Assembly (NCBI GenBank): GCA_030836665.1 | Contig: JAUPLX010000074.1 | Coordinates: forward strand, 1 to 7,001 | Length of the DNA stretch: 7,001 nt | DNA from: Patescibacteria group bacterium | GTDB lineage: Bacteria; Patescibacteriota; Gracilibacteria; BD1-5; UBA2023 | Direction: 5' to 3' | In this document: positions 1 to 6,188 of the stretch, piece after piece | Position numbering within the stretch: position 1 is the first letter of the stretch | Layout: every line of letters begins with the position of its first letter | Program-made: the position numbers and the translations under genes | The notes under the pieces: generated by a model | Told to the model about the DNA's origin: nothing | The model's database searches: none | What the model saw: only the letters and a program-made list of their open reading frames with translations

Positions 1-2
1 CG

Positions 3-83
3 GTATCGGCGTCGGTCGATTCCCGGAACTTCGGAGCCGTGGGGAAAGGGGATTTGATGGGGAAGTTCGTTTGGCCGAGATAG
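3..83 (+). CDS. lepB: Signal peptidase I, C-terminal end (partial, cut by window start)
   Basis: This is the last 26 codons of a gene read in frame 3, ending in TAG. Signal peptidase I is a membrane-anchored Ser/Lys protease that removes signal peptides from exported proteins on the outer face of the cytoplasmic membrane. The visible residues contain S-x-S-V-D-S-R-N-F-G-A-V, matching the conserved family box S-x-D-S-R-x-x-G-x-V. They then run through G-K-D-L-M-G-K to end in F-V-W-P-R, like the usual 'GK/GRA...WP' C-terminus of the family. The catalytic Ser and Lys lie upstream, outside the window, so activity cannot be judged. The stop lies three bases from the stop of the convergent HEPN gene. 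Identification rests on a short stretch, but the DSR-FG-V plus terminal WP pattern is distinctive. Confidence 0.8.
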   Translation, partial: VSASVDSRNFGAVGKGDLMGKFVWPR

Positions 84-86
84 TTT

Positions 87-419
87 TTAGGAGGCCTTTC
101 TTTGGAGCGTCCGTTTCAATTCCGGAAGCGAGTGTTGTATCGTGTTCCAAACAATCTGTTCGTCAATCCCCGCGTAATCATGGGATATCCGGTTCCGAAG
201 ACCCGTCATTAAAATGAACGGAACGTCCCGAAAATCATCCGAATCTACCAATCGGAGTTTCGTACCGCATTCTCCGATATGCTGAAGCTGCATACAACAA
301 GCGTCGAAGGTTCTTTCGTCGTCGTAAAACTGACCGATATTCATGGAATCGACGTACGTCTCGATTTTTCTGATGGAGCCGAGAATTTCTAACCGATAAA
401 ATTCGGAATCTTTCCGCAT
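87..419 (-). CDS. hepT: HepT-like HEPN ribonuclease toxin (DUF86)
   Basis: A 110-residue protein of the HEPN/DUF86 family, the toxin half of a type VII HepT/MntA toxin-antitoxin pair. Family members are dimeric all-helical RNases. The signature R-x4-H-x-Y is present as R75-N-R-I-S-H80-D-Y82: R75 and H80 would be catalytic, and Y82 is the position that MntA antitoxins AMPylate. The family 'IGE' motif appears at residues 48-50 (Q-H-I-G-E), and the C-terminus follows the usual I-V-W-x-T-I...L-P-E-L pattern. Length is normal for the family. The ATG at 419 follows the antitoxin TAG (423-421) after one base, so translation is probably coupled. There is no Shine-Dalgarno sequence; the preceding bases are U-rich. 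It ends in TAA. Toxicity is inferred from the family. Confidence 0.88.
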   Translation of the reverse strand: MRKDSEFYRLEILGSIRKIETYVDSMNIGQFYDDERTFDACCMQLQHIGECGTKLRLVDSDDFRDVPFILMTGLRNRISHDYAGIDEQIVWNTIQHSLPELKRTLQRKAS

Positions 420-420
420 G

Positions 421-729
421 CTAAAAAACGGGAACGATATCCTTTTCCACGTACGGCTTCAAATATGGGTTCAATTTCCTTTTCGTAACGAAATCGACCT
501 TTCTTACGTGGAATTCTCCTTGGAGAAATTCTTGGAGTTCTTCCAAAGTTTGGAACGTTACGCGATTACCGTCCGAAAGTTCCACGAGCAAATCCAAATC
601 GCTTCCCTCCGTCGCCTCGTTACGGGCATATGATCCGAAAAGGGACACGTGCGAAATACCGGAAGACAAAAACCGGCTTTTTATTTTTTCCGAAACGAGC
701 CGTTTCCGTATGGATTCTGATTGCGTCAT
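421..729 (-). CDS. mntA: MntA-like minimal nucleotidyltransferase antitoxin
   Basis: A minimal nucleotidyltransferase (MNT) that in characterised HepT/MntA systems AMPylates the HEPN toxin and silences it. From the ATG at 729 it is 102 residues. The G-S-x10-D-x-D signature is exact: G32-S33, then D44-L-D46. A third probable metal-binding acid, D79, lies in the strand V-D-F-V. The catalytic set therefore looks intact. Upstream in-frame starts exist (ATG 780, TTG 786), giving 119 or 121 residues. I prefer 729 because a TACAAT -10-like box (765-760, minus strand) lies between them and because the conserved region starts soon afterwards. It ends in TAG one base before hepT, and the two form an operon. 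The 90-720 stretch looks poorer in G+C than its neighbours, consistent with acquisition by transfer. Confidence 0.87.
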   Translation of the reverse strand: MTQSESIRKRLVSEKIKSRFLSSGISHVSLFGSYARNEATEGSDLDLLVELSDGNRVTFQTLEELQEFLQGEFHVRKVDFVTKRKLNPYLKPYVEKDIVPVF

Positions 730-759
730 AATCGCGGAGATGGAGATTATTTCGCGGAT

Positions 760-765
760 ATTGTA
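760..765 (-). promoter_or_regulatory. Candidate -10 box for the mntA-hepT operon
   Basis: On the minus strand this reads TACAAT, matching five of six bases of the sigma-70 -10 consensus. It lies 30 bases upstream of the ATG at 729. No good -35 box sits at the right distance; a TTGGAA occurs upstream with a spacer of only 15. This is a consensus match only. Confidence 0.4.
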
Positions 766-832
766 CTTAAAATCCGTCATTTCCAAAATTGGCGAAATTT
801 CCGCTTTGGCGAAACTTTCTTTTTTAGGAAAA

Positions 833-838
833 TACCCT
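833..838 (+). promoter_or_regulatory. Candidate -10 box (TACCCT) for the helicase
   Basis: TACCCT lies 33 bases upstream of the TTG proposed as the helicase start. The 8-mer TACCCTAC recurs at 6155-6162 before the Nudix gene, where it is correctly spaced from a TTGCCA -35-like box. Here no convincing -35 is seen; TTGGCG at 806-811 would need a 21-base spacer. The overlapping TACTAT (838-843) is an alternative. Confidence 0.3.
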
Positions 839-871
839 ACTATCCCGACTCATTCTTCTTACAACGCCCTT

Positions 872-2314
<1,443 letters not shown>

Positions 2315-2339
2315 AAATTCAAGGAGATTTTACGTTTTC

Positions 2340-2372
2340 GGATATGCTCTTCGGGCATATCCTTTCTTTTTT
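2340..2372 (+). terminator. Rho-independent terminator after the helicase
   Basis: A perfect 8-bp stem, GGATATGC (2340-2347) with GCATATCC (2355-2362), encloses TCTTCGG, which contains a CUUCGG tetraloop-like core. It is followed by TTTCTTTTTT (2363-2372). It lies 25 bases after the helicase stop and ends two bases before the next ATG, so the next gene has no separate leader. Confidence 0.85.
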
Positions 2373-2374
2373 CC

Positions 2375-3025
2375 ATGAACGTTCTCGTCAACGCCATCGG
2401 TGCCGCCAACCGGATTACCGAACCCGTCTCCAAATCGATCTTAGCCTACCGGGCTAAAATCGGCCTCATCCTCATCGTCCTCTCCGCGCTCTGCGTTCCG
2501 CTCGCGTTCTTTCCGCAGTTGGTCGCGGATACGGGCAGTGCGGCTTTCGCGCTCCTTTGGTTCGTGCTTTTCATTCCGATTCTCTCGAAAGTCTTCGGAC
2601 TCCGGATATTCGCCGCGCTCATGGGGCTTCGGAAAGAAATCGGCATCCTCATGGGAACGCTTGCCGTCGTGCATTCGATGAACTATTTCGTCAGCCCGTA
2701 TGCCGCGTATCCGTGGCAATCCGGCTTCTGGATATGGGAAAACAGCGTCACGTTCCTAGGATACGGTGCCGTCGCCGCGTTCTTTTGTTTCTTTCTGCTC
2801 GTCACTTCGAACGCGGTTTCCGTAAAGGTCATGGGATTCCGGTATTGGAAACTCCTCCACCGTTTCGCGTACGTCGTCCTCGTATTTACGGTATTGCACG
2901 TCGTCGCGCTGGAATACGGAAAGCACGGGCACGTCGAATTCGGTCCGATCGCCATGCTGGGAATCTACTTTCTCGGAAAGATTCTCGAATGGAAGGGGAT
3001 TAATTTTGCCAAAAGCCGCGCATAA
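2375..3025 (+). CDS. Ferric-reductase-like transmembrane protein (possible b-type haem protein)
   Basis: A 216-residue integral membrane protein with about six hydrophobic segments (near 30-48, 56-74, 86-104, 124-144, 161-179 and 189-205). It resembles the ferric reductase-like transmembrane domain, which includes MsrQ/YedZ. Histidines lie where that fold binds haem: H100 in L-A-V-V-H, H162 in W-K-L-L-H-R, and H175 in F-T-V-L-H. The W-K-L-L-H-R-F-A-Y...L-H pattern is close to the MsrQ 'WK.LHR..Y...LH' stretch. No FAD or NAD domain is attached and no msrP partner is visible, so the electron donor and acceptor are unknown. The ATG at 2375 directly follows the helicase terminator. No Shine-Dalgarno sequence is present; the upstream bases are TTTTTTCC. 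It ends in TAA. The family call is fairly firm; the substrate is not known. Confidence 0.78.
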   Translation: MNVLVNAIGAANRITEPVSKSILAYRAKIGLILIVLSALCVPLAFFPQLVADTGSAAFALLWFVLFIPILSKVFGLRIFAALMGLRKEIGILMGTLAVVHSMNYFVSPYAAYPWQSGFWIWENSVTFLGYGAVAAFFCFFLLVTSNAVSVKVMGFRYWKLLHRFAYVVLVFTVLHVVALEYGKHGHVEFGPIAMLGIYFLGKILEWKGINFAKSRA

Positions 3026-3035
3026 ATGGTAGACT
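3006..3035 (+). promoter_or_regulatory. Candidate sigma-70-type promoter before the 3055 gene
   Basis: TTGCCA (3006-3011) and TAGACT (3030-3035) are 18 bases apart, and TGG directly before the -10 box gives an extended -10 (TGN). The -35 matches TTGACA at five of six positions. The promoter overlaps the end of the preceding membrane-protein gene and is 19 bases from the next ATG. Confidence 0.5.
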
Positions 3036-3054
3036 TTACGGGTAAGCGTTCTCC

Positions 3055-3366
3055 ATGGATATCCTACCCGTACCGACTGCCTCGCAAAAATTCGCCGAAC
3101 TTCTCCGTTCGGCGGCATCGACGTGCCCGGAATACGCGGTTTGGGCAGCCGTTCTCGAATCTCCGCTTTCCGACGCTTCGCGTTCCGAAATCGAATCCCT
3201 CCTTTCCGACGCGTTCGAAGAGGGGATGGAATCCCTTACGGGCGACCGTATGGCCGGAATCATGTCGCGTCTTGCGGAAATCCTCGAACGCGAACGCCAA
3301 GAACTCATTGCCGACAGGCGGGATGCCGAATCCCTCCTCCTCCGCTTCTTCGCGACTTCCGCATAA
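3055..3366 (+). CDS. Hypothetical small acidic helical protein
   Basis: A 103-residue protein I do not recognise. It is predicted from composition to be mostly helical and soluble: there is no signal peptide or membrane segment, and many Glu, Ala, Leu and Ser residues. The second half contains a charged, possibly coiled-coil stretch around 66-95, rich in E, R and L (L-A-E-I-L-E-R-E-R-Q-E-L). The ATG at 3055 is chosen because it is the first in-frame start after a candidate promoter; upstream bases are the pyrimidine-rich TTCTCC. It ends in TAA 11 bases before the next gene, so the two are probably co-transcribed and may work together. Codon use resembles the neighbours. No function is proposed. 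Confidence 0.72.
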   Translation: MDILPVPTASQKFAELLRSAASTCPEYAVWAAVLESPLSDASRSEIESLLSDAFEEGMESLTGDRMAGIMSRLAEILERERQELIADRRDAESLLLRFFATSA

Positions 3367-3377
3367 CCGCATCTCCC

Positions 3378-5018
3378 ATGGCCGAAAATACCAACGCCGA
3401 ACGTTCCGCTCCCGCGGGGGCTCCCATCGAACGCGCACCGACCGAGTCGGTCGTTTCGGAAATCCAAAAAAATCCCGACGCCCTGAAAGATCTCGCGAAA
3501 AATCCGGAGTTCGTCCGTTCGCTCGACGCGCTCAAATCCAATCCGGTCGTCAAGGAGGCGCTCGATAAGGCATGGAACGCTTCGCTCGTTTCGCTCTTTC
3601 GAAACGGGTTCGAAGGCGCTCCCCCGGAGAAGCAGGCGGAAATGATCAGGGCGCTTTCGGAAAACGAACGTACCATCCTCGTTTTCCACGTACGCTCGTA
3701 TGACCGCGATAACGGGAGCGATCTTCCTCCGGTCAATCCGAACGATCCGGAATCCCTTCGGGCCGTAGCCGCCTCCATGCGCCGTTCCATCGAAATGGGA
3801 AAAAACGCCGAAACGCTCAAAAAATCCGATCTCAAGGGGCGTTTCGACGGATTGAAGACCGGGGCCGACAAGGACGTTTCCGCCATGCTCGAAAAGATGG
3901 ACGTCGCGACCATGACCGAAAAAGACGTGTCGAAGCTCCGCGCCGCGGGCGTCGACCTTTCCAAACTTTTCCTCATGGAAGGGGGCGGAAGTCCTTGTCA
4001 GGGGAAGGACGCCATCGTCAAAGCTTCGCTTAACGCCAAAGAAGGCCAACCCGGACAAAAGTTCGTGGTCGACTTCGGGAAGAACGACAAGGTCAACCGC
4101 GCCGTCGGTGCGGGCGATATCCTTCCGGACGAAGTGGAACGCGTGAAGATCAACGGAACCGAAGGTACGAAGAAATTCGATCCTCGCCCGGGTTTCTACG
4201 ATCAGAACGGAAAATACCTCCCCATTTTCGACGGCTATACCATCGAAGTGCTTTCGTCGAAAGAACTCTCCGAGGCCGATCGCAAAGCCGCGCTCGACGC
4301 GCATGCCCGCCGTTTTGAAGAAATCGTCTCCGACGACGTCTCCGATATGATCCGCGAGGCGATGACGGCGGACCATATGCTCGTGAAGGCCGAAAGTCCG
4401 GCGGAGGCAGGGGCTCTCGCCAACGTCCTCGCCACGACCCTCGGAATCACCGATGCCAAAGGGGTCGAAGGTTTGAAAAACCAGCTCTTGGGCGAAGGTG
4501 TCGATCTTGGAAAACAAGGTCCGCATGCCGCGAAGATCGCCGAATTCCACCAGAAGATGGCCCAGATGTCGCTGGAGCGCGGCGGACGTCCTGCCGGCGT
4601 ACCGATGGGCGGCATTTCTTCAGGTCCTGCCGAACGCTCCCAAACCGGGTCGACCCTCTGTTCCAAAACCGCCCGCGAAAACGCCGAACGCATTTTCGGA
4701 GTGAGTTTGCGCCGCGGGGATGCCATCGACGTGCAGAATTCGTACGGACCGACCGGACTCCGCCAGTCGTCGGACCCGTCGAGAAGCCCTACCGAGATTT
4801 CCGCCGGACTTCCGCCTTCCGATCCCAAGGCGAATTTCGCCGACGTGTTCACCGGTTCCAAAAGCGAATACGGGCACCGTTGCGTGGCGTTCAAGAAGAA
4901 CGACGCATGGTACGTCCTCGATCCGTACGTCAACAAGACGACCGATCCCGTTCCGCTCGCGCAGTATCCGAGGGCCGGGCAGATCCGCAAGGCCGCGCTG
5001 TATACGCTTCCGGCATAA
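3378..5018 (+). CDS. Hypothetical protein with possible C-terminal papain/transglutaminase-like domain
   Basis: A 546-residue protein of unknown function, probably cytoplasmic, with no signal peptide or membrane segment. The N-terminus has three spaced 'NP' helical units between about 32 and 63 (K-N-P-D-A-L, K-N-P-E-F-V, S-N-P-V-V-K), faintly like STI1-type helical repeats. The middle is acidic, Lys-rich and helical. The last 120 residues look like a separate domain: C428 starts a helix (L-C-S-K-T-A), H500 lies in G-H-R-C-V-A-F, and D515 in W-Y-V-L-D-P-Y. This Cys...His...Asp order and the 'GH..V.F....W...DPY' pattern are typical of papain-fold cysteine peptidases and transglutaminase-like enzymes, but I cannot place it in a named family. 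The start ATG 3378 lies 11 bases after the previous stop, preceded by ATCTCCC. The frame is open back to 3123 inside the previous gene, but that extension is unlikely. It ends in TAA. Confidence 0.75.
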   Translation: MAENTNAERSAPAGAPIERAPTESVVSEIQKNPDALKDLAKNPEFVRSLDALKSNPVVKEALDKAWNASLVSLFRNGFEGAPPEKQAEMIRALSENERTILVFHVRSYDRDNGSDLPPVNPNDPESLRAVAASMRRSIEMGKNAETLKKSDLKGRFDGLKTGADKDVSAMLEKMDVATMTEKDVSKLRAAGVDLSKLFLMEGGGSPCQGKDAIVKASLNAKEGQPGQKFVVDFGKNDKVNRAVGAGDILPDEVERVKINGTEGTKKFDPRPGFYDQNGKYLPIFDGYTIEVLSSKELSEADRKAALDAHARRFEEIVSDDVSDMIREAMTADHMLVKAESPAEAGALANVLATTLGITDAKGVEGLKNQLLGEGVDLGKQGPHAAKIAEFHQKMAQMSLERGGRPAGVPMGGISSGPAERSQTGSTLCSKTARENAERIFGVSLRRGDAIDVQNSYGPTGLRQSSDPSRSPTEISAGLPPSDPKANFADVFTGSKSEYGHRCVAFKKNDAWYVLDPYVNKTTDPVPLAQYPRAGQIRKAALYTLPA

Positions 5019-5025
5019 TTCCATT

Positions 5026-5053
5026 TTGCCCGAACCGTTTTCCGGAGTATTCT
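5026..5053 (+). promoter_or_regulatory. Candidate promoter before the SanA-like gene
   Basis: TTGCCC (5026-5031) and TATTCT (5048-5053) are 16 bases apart in the 55-base gap between genes. The -10 box ends 20 bases before the ATG at 5074. The -35 resembles those at 3006 and 6133. Confidence 0.45.
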
Positions 5054-5073
5054 CGGTGCGTAAATTTTCCGGA

Positions 5074-5817
5074 ATGGCGAATATCTTTTCCCGACATCTC
5101 CGTTCCCTTTCGGACGCGTTCCGAAACTCGCGTCCATCCTTTCGGAGACGGGGGGTCCTTTGGGTTTTCGCAGCGGGGTTCGGAACGTTCGTCGTCTCGT
5201 ATTCGGCAATCGAAATCGCCTCGGTGTCCCATACGTATTCCGATATCGGTTCCATTCCGAAAAATTCCGTAGGACTCGTGCTTGGAACTTCGAAAAGCAT
5301 GCCGAACGGATTGCCGAACGCGTTTTTCGAATTCCGAATGTCCGCCGCCGCCGACCTCTACAAGAACGGCAAGGTCGACTGTCTTCTCGTATCCGGAGAC
5401 AATGCCACCAAAGATTACAACGAAATCAAGGACATGCAGCTTTCGCTTATGGAAAAGGGCGTTCCACCGGAGCGGATCATCGGCGATTACGCCGGATTCC
5501 GGACGCTCGATTCCGTCATTCGGGCGAAAGAAGTCTTCGGGCTTTCGAAACTTACGGTCATCTCCCAATCTTCCCATGCCGAACGGGCGTTGTTCGTCGC
5601 CCGTATCGAAGGGATCGACGCCGTGGCTTACGAAGCCGAATGATTGCCGTTTTTCGACGCGGTACTCGCGAATCTCCGGGAAATCCCCGCGAGAGCCCTC
5701 GCGTTCTACGACGTCGTCTTCGCGAACGTACGGCCGAAATTCTTAGGCGATCCGATTCGGATAGAGACCGATCCGTCCGTCCGTCCCGTTCCTGAAAAGA
5801 TATGTTCTCCCAGATAA
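5074..5817 (+). CDS. sanA: SanA/YdcF (DUF218) family membrane protein, read through an internal TGA
   Basis: A DUF218 protein related to E. coli SanA, an inner-membrane protein linked to envelope barrier function; its reaction is unknown. A basic N-terminus precedes one membrane anchor (about 28-47), then the DUF218 domain: G-L-V-L-G-T (67-72), S-G-D-N (107-110), D-Y-A-G-F-R-T-L-D-S (138-147) and S-H-A-E-R-A-L (167-173). Translation stopping at the TGA (5641) would end after 189 residues. The same frame continues for 57 codons to TAA at 5815 and encodes the missing family C-terminus: N-L-R-E-I-P-A-R-A-L-A-F-Y-D then R-P-K-F-L-G-D-P-I. E. coli SanA has R-E-F-A-A-R...P-R-F-L-G at the same place. 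The full 247 residues match SanA's normal length. Either TGA is sense here (Gly, or Trp), or this is one nonsense mutation. An alternative start, GTG 5056, is less likely. Confidence 0.78.
5641..5643 (+). other. In-frame TGA codon within the SanA-like gene (possible recoded UGA)
   Basis: The context is G-A-A TGA T-T-G, in frame, between the conserved core and conserved C-terminal tail of the SanA-like protein. In known relatives this is a variable, hydrophilic loop that tolerates Gly. No shift of frame is needed: the tail is in exactly the same frame. This favours a substituted or reassigned codon over an indel. Confidence 0.7.
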
Positions 5818-5818
5818 T
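5813..5818 (+). promoter_or_regulatory. Candidate -10 box before the barstar gene
   Basis: GATAAT matches five of six -10 consensus bases and overlaps the TAA of the SanA frame. It is 11 bases from the barstar ATG, so a transcript would have only about five leader bases. No clear -35 box is seen, and read-through from sanA is equally possible. Confidence 0.3.
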
Positions 5819-5829
5819 TCAATTTCCCC

Positions 5830-6099
5830 ATGAAGACCTACGTACTCGATGCCGCACGATTTTCCGATGCCGACGCCTTTTATGACGAAGCGTCTTCCGC
5901 ATTCGGTTTTCCCGATTATTTCGGAAGGAATCTCGACGCGCTCGCCGACTGTCTTTCGGACGTAGCGACCCCTTGTCGCATCGTTTGGCTCCATACGGAT
6001 GCCGATAAGCTCGACGCGGACTTTCGGGAATCGGTTTTCGCGGTTTTCCGAGAGAATGCGGAATCGGGCGTCGAATTCGTCGTCACGCCGTCCGATTAG
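5830..6099 (+). CDS. Barstar-family ribonuclease inhibitor
   Basis: An 89-residue protein of the barstar family, small cytoplasmic inhibitors that plug the active site of barnase-type RNases. The core F-P-D-Y-F-G-R-N-L-D-A-L-A-D-C-L (27-42) matches Bacillus barstar 'LPEYYGENLDALWDCL'. D36, D40 and E75 fall at the positions of barstar Asp35, Asp39 and Glu76, the main barnase contacts; W38 of barstar is replaced by Ala39. The tail V-F-R-E-N-A-E-S-G also matches. Length is normal. No barnase or other RNase gene is visible beside it, so the target is unknown; housekeeping homologues such as E. coli YhcO also lack a linked nuclease. The ATG is 12 bases after the TAA of the SanA frame and is preceded by TTTCCCC. 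A GATAAT -10-like box (5813-5818) lies just upstream. It ends in TAG. Confidence 0.92.
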   Translation: MKTYVLDAARFSDADAFYDEASSAFGFPDYFGRNLDALADCLSDVATPCRIVWLHTDADKLDADFRESVFAVFRENAESGVEFVVTPSD

Positions 6100-6132
6100 C
6101 CGTACGGAATGGGGATGAGAAACCTTTTCCCC

Positions 6133-6160
6133 TTGCCAACCGTCCTGAAAAAAGTACCCT
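6133..6160 (+). promoter_or_regulatory. Candidate promoter before the Nudix gene
   Basis: TTGCCA (6133-6138) and TACCCT (6155-6160) are 16 bases apart. The -10 box lies inside the hairpin at 6147-6178, so a transcript starting about seven bases downstream would begin in the hairpin loop and lack its 5' arm. Confidence 0.45.
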
Positions 6161-6183
6161 ACCAAAAGTACTTTTTTCTTTTT
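6147..6183 (+). terminator. A/T-rich hairpin with U tract (weak, possibly bidirectional terminator)
   Basis: An 11-bp perfect inverted repeat, GAAAAAAGTAC (6147-6157) with GTACTTTTTTC (6168-6178), has a 10-base loop and a further TTTTT (6179-6183). It lies between barstar and the Nudix gene. The stem is mostly A:U, so it may be a weak terminator; its symmetry would work on either strand. The direct repeat AAAAGTAC (6150-6157, 6164-6171) overlaps it. Confidence 0.6.
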
Positions 6184-6188
6184 CCGAC

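Noticed and set aside
55..90. TGA at 55 followed by an open frame to TAG at 88 in frame 1, as a second example of TGA read-through
   Set aside because: Frame 1 translation has no family resemblance, and frame 3 through the same bases carries the signal peptidase signature.
418..633. A 71-codon plus-strand frame opposite the antitoxin gene
   Set aside because: It is antisense to the mntA gene with its intact catalytic motif, and its translation shows no family resemblance.
710..871. The ATG at 710 as helicase start
   Set aside because: It adds 54 residues unrelated to helicases and overlaps the mntA start and promoter region. The family-like N-terminus begins at TTG 872.
2321..2457. AAGGAG at 2321-2326 as a ribosome binding site for a small frame starting at ATG 2344
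   Set aside because: The spacing of 17 bases is too long, the frame begins inside the terminator hairpin, and the peptide of under 40 residues has no distinguishing feature.
3123..3377. Upstream extension of the 546-residue gene
   Set aside because: The extension lies in another frame of the 3055-3366 gene and has an Arg/Pro-rich shadow-like translation. ATG 3378 is well placed after that gene's stop.
3036..4550. A 504-codon open frame on the minus strand, plus other long minus-strand frames at 955-1707, 1094-2257 and 4235-5209
   Set aside because: They lie opposite strong plus-strand genes and have low-complexity, Arg/Ser/Phe/Asp-rich translations with no motif. Such frames arise from the codon bias of the sense strand.
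5641..5643. Selenocysteine at the internal TGA
   Set aside because: SanA proteins have no conserved Cys or redox residue at this position. The downstream stem does not resemble a bacterial SECIS, which begins nearer the UGA.
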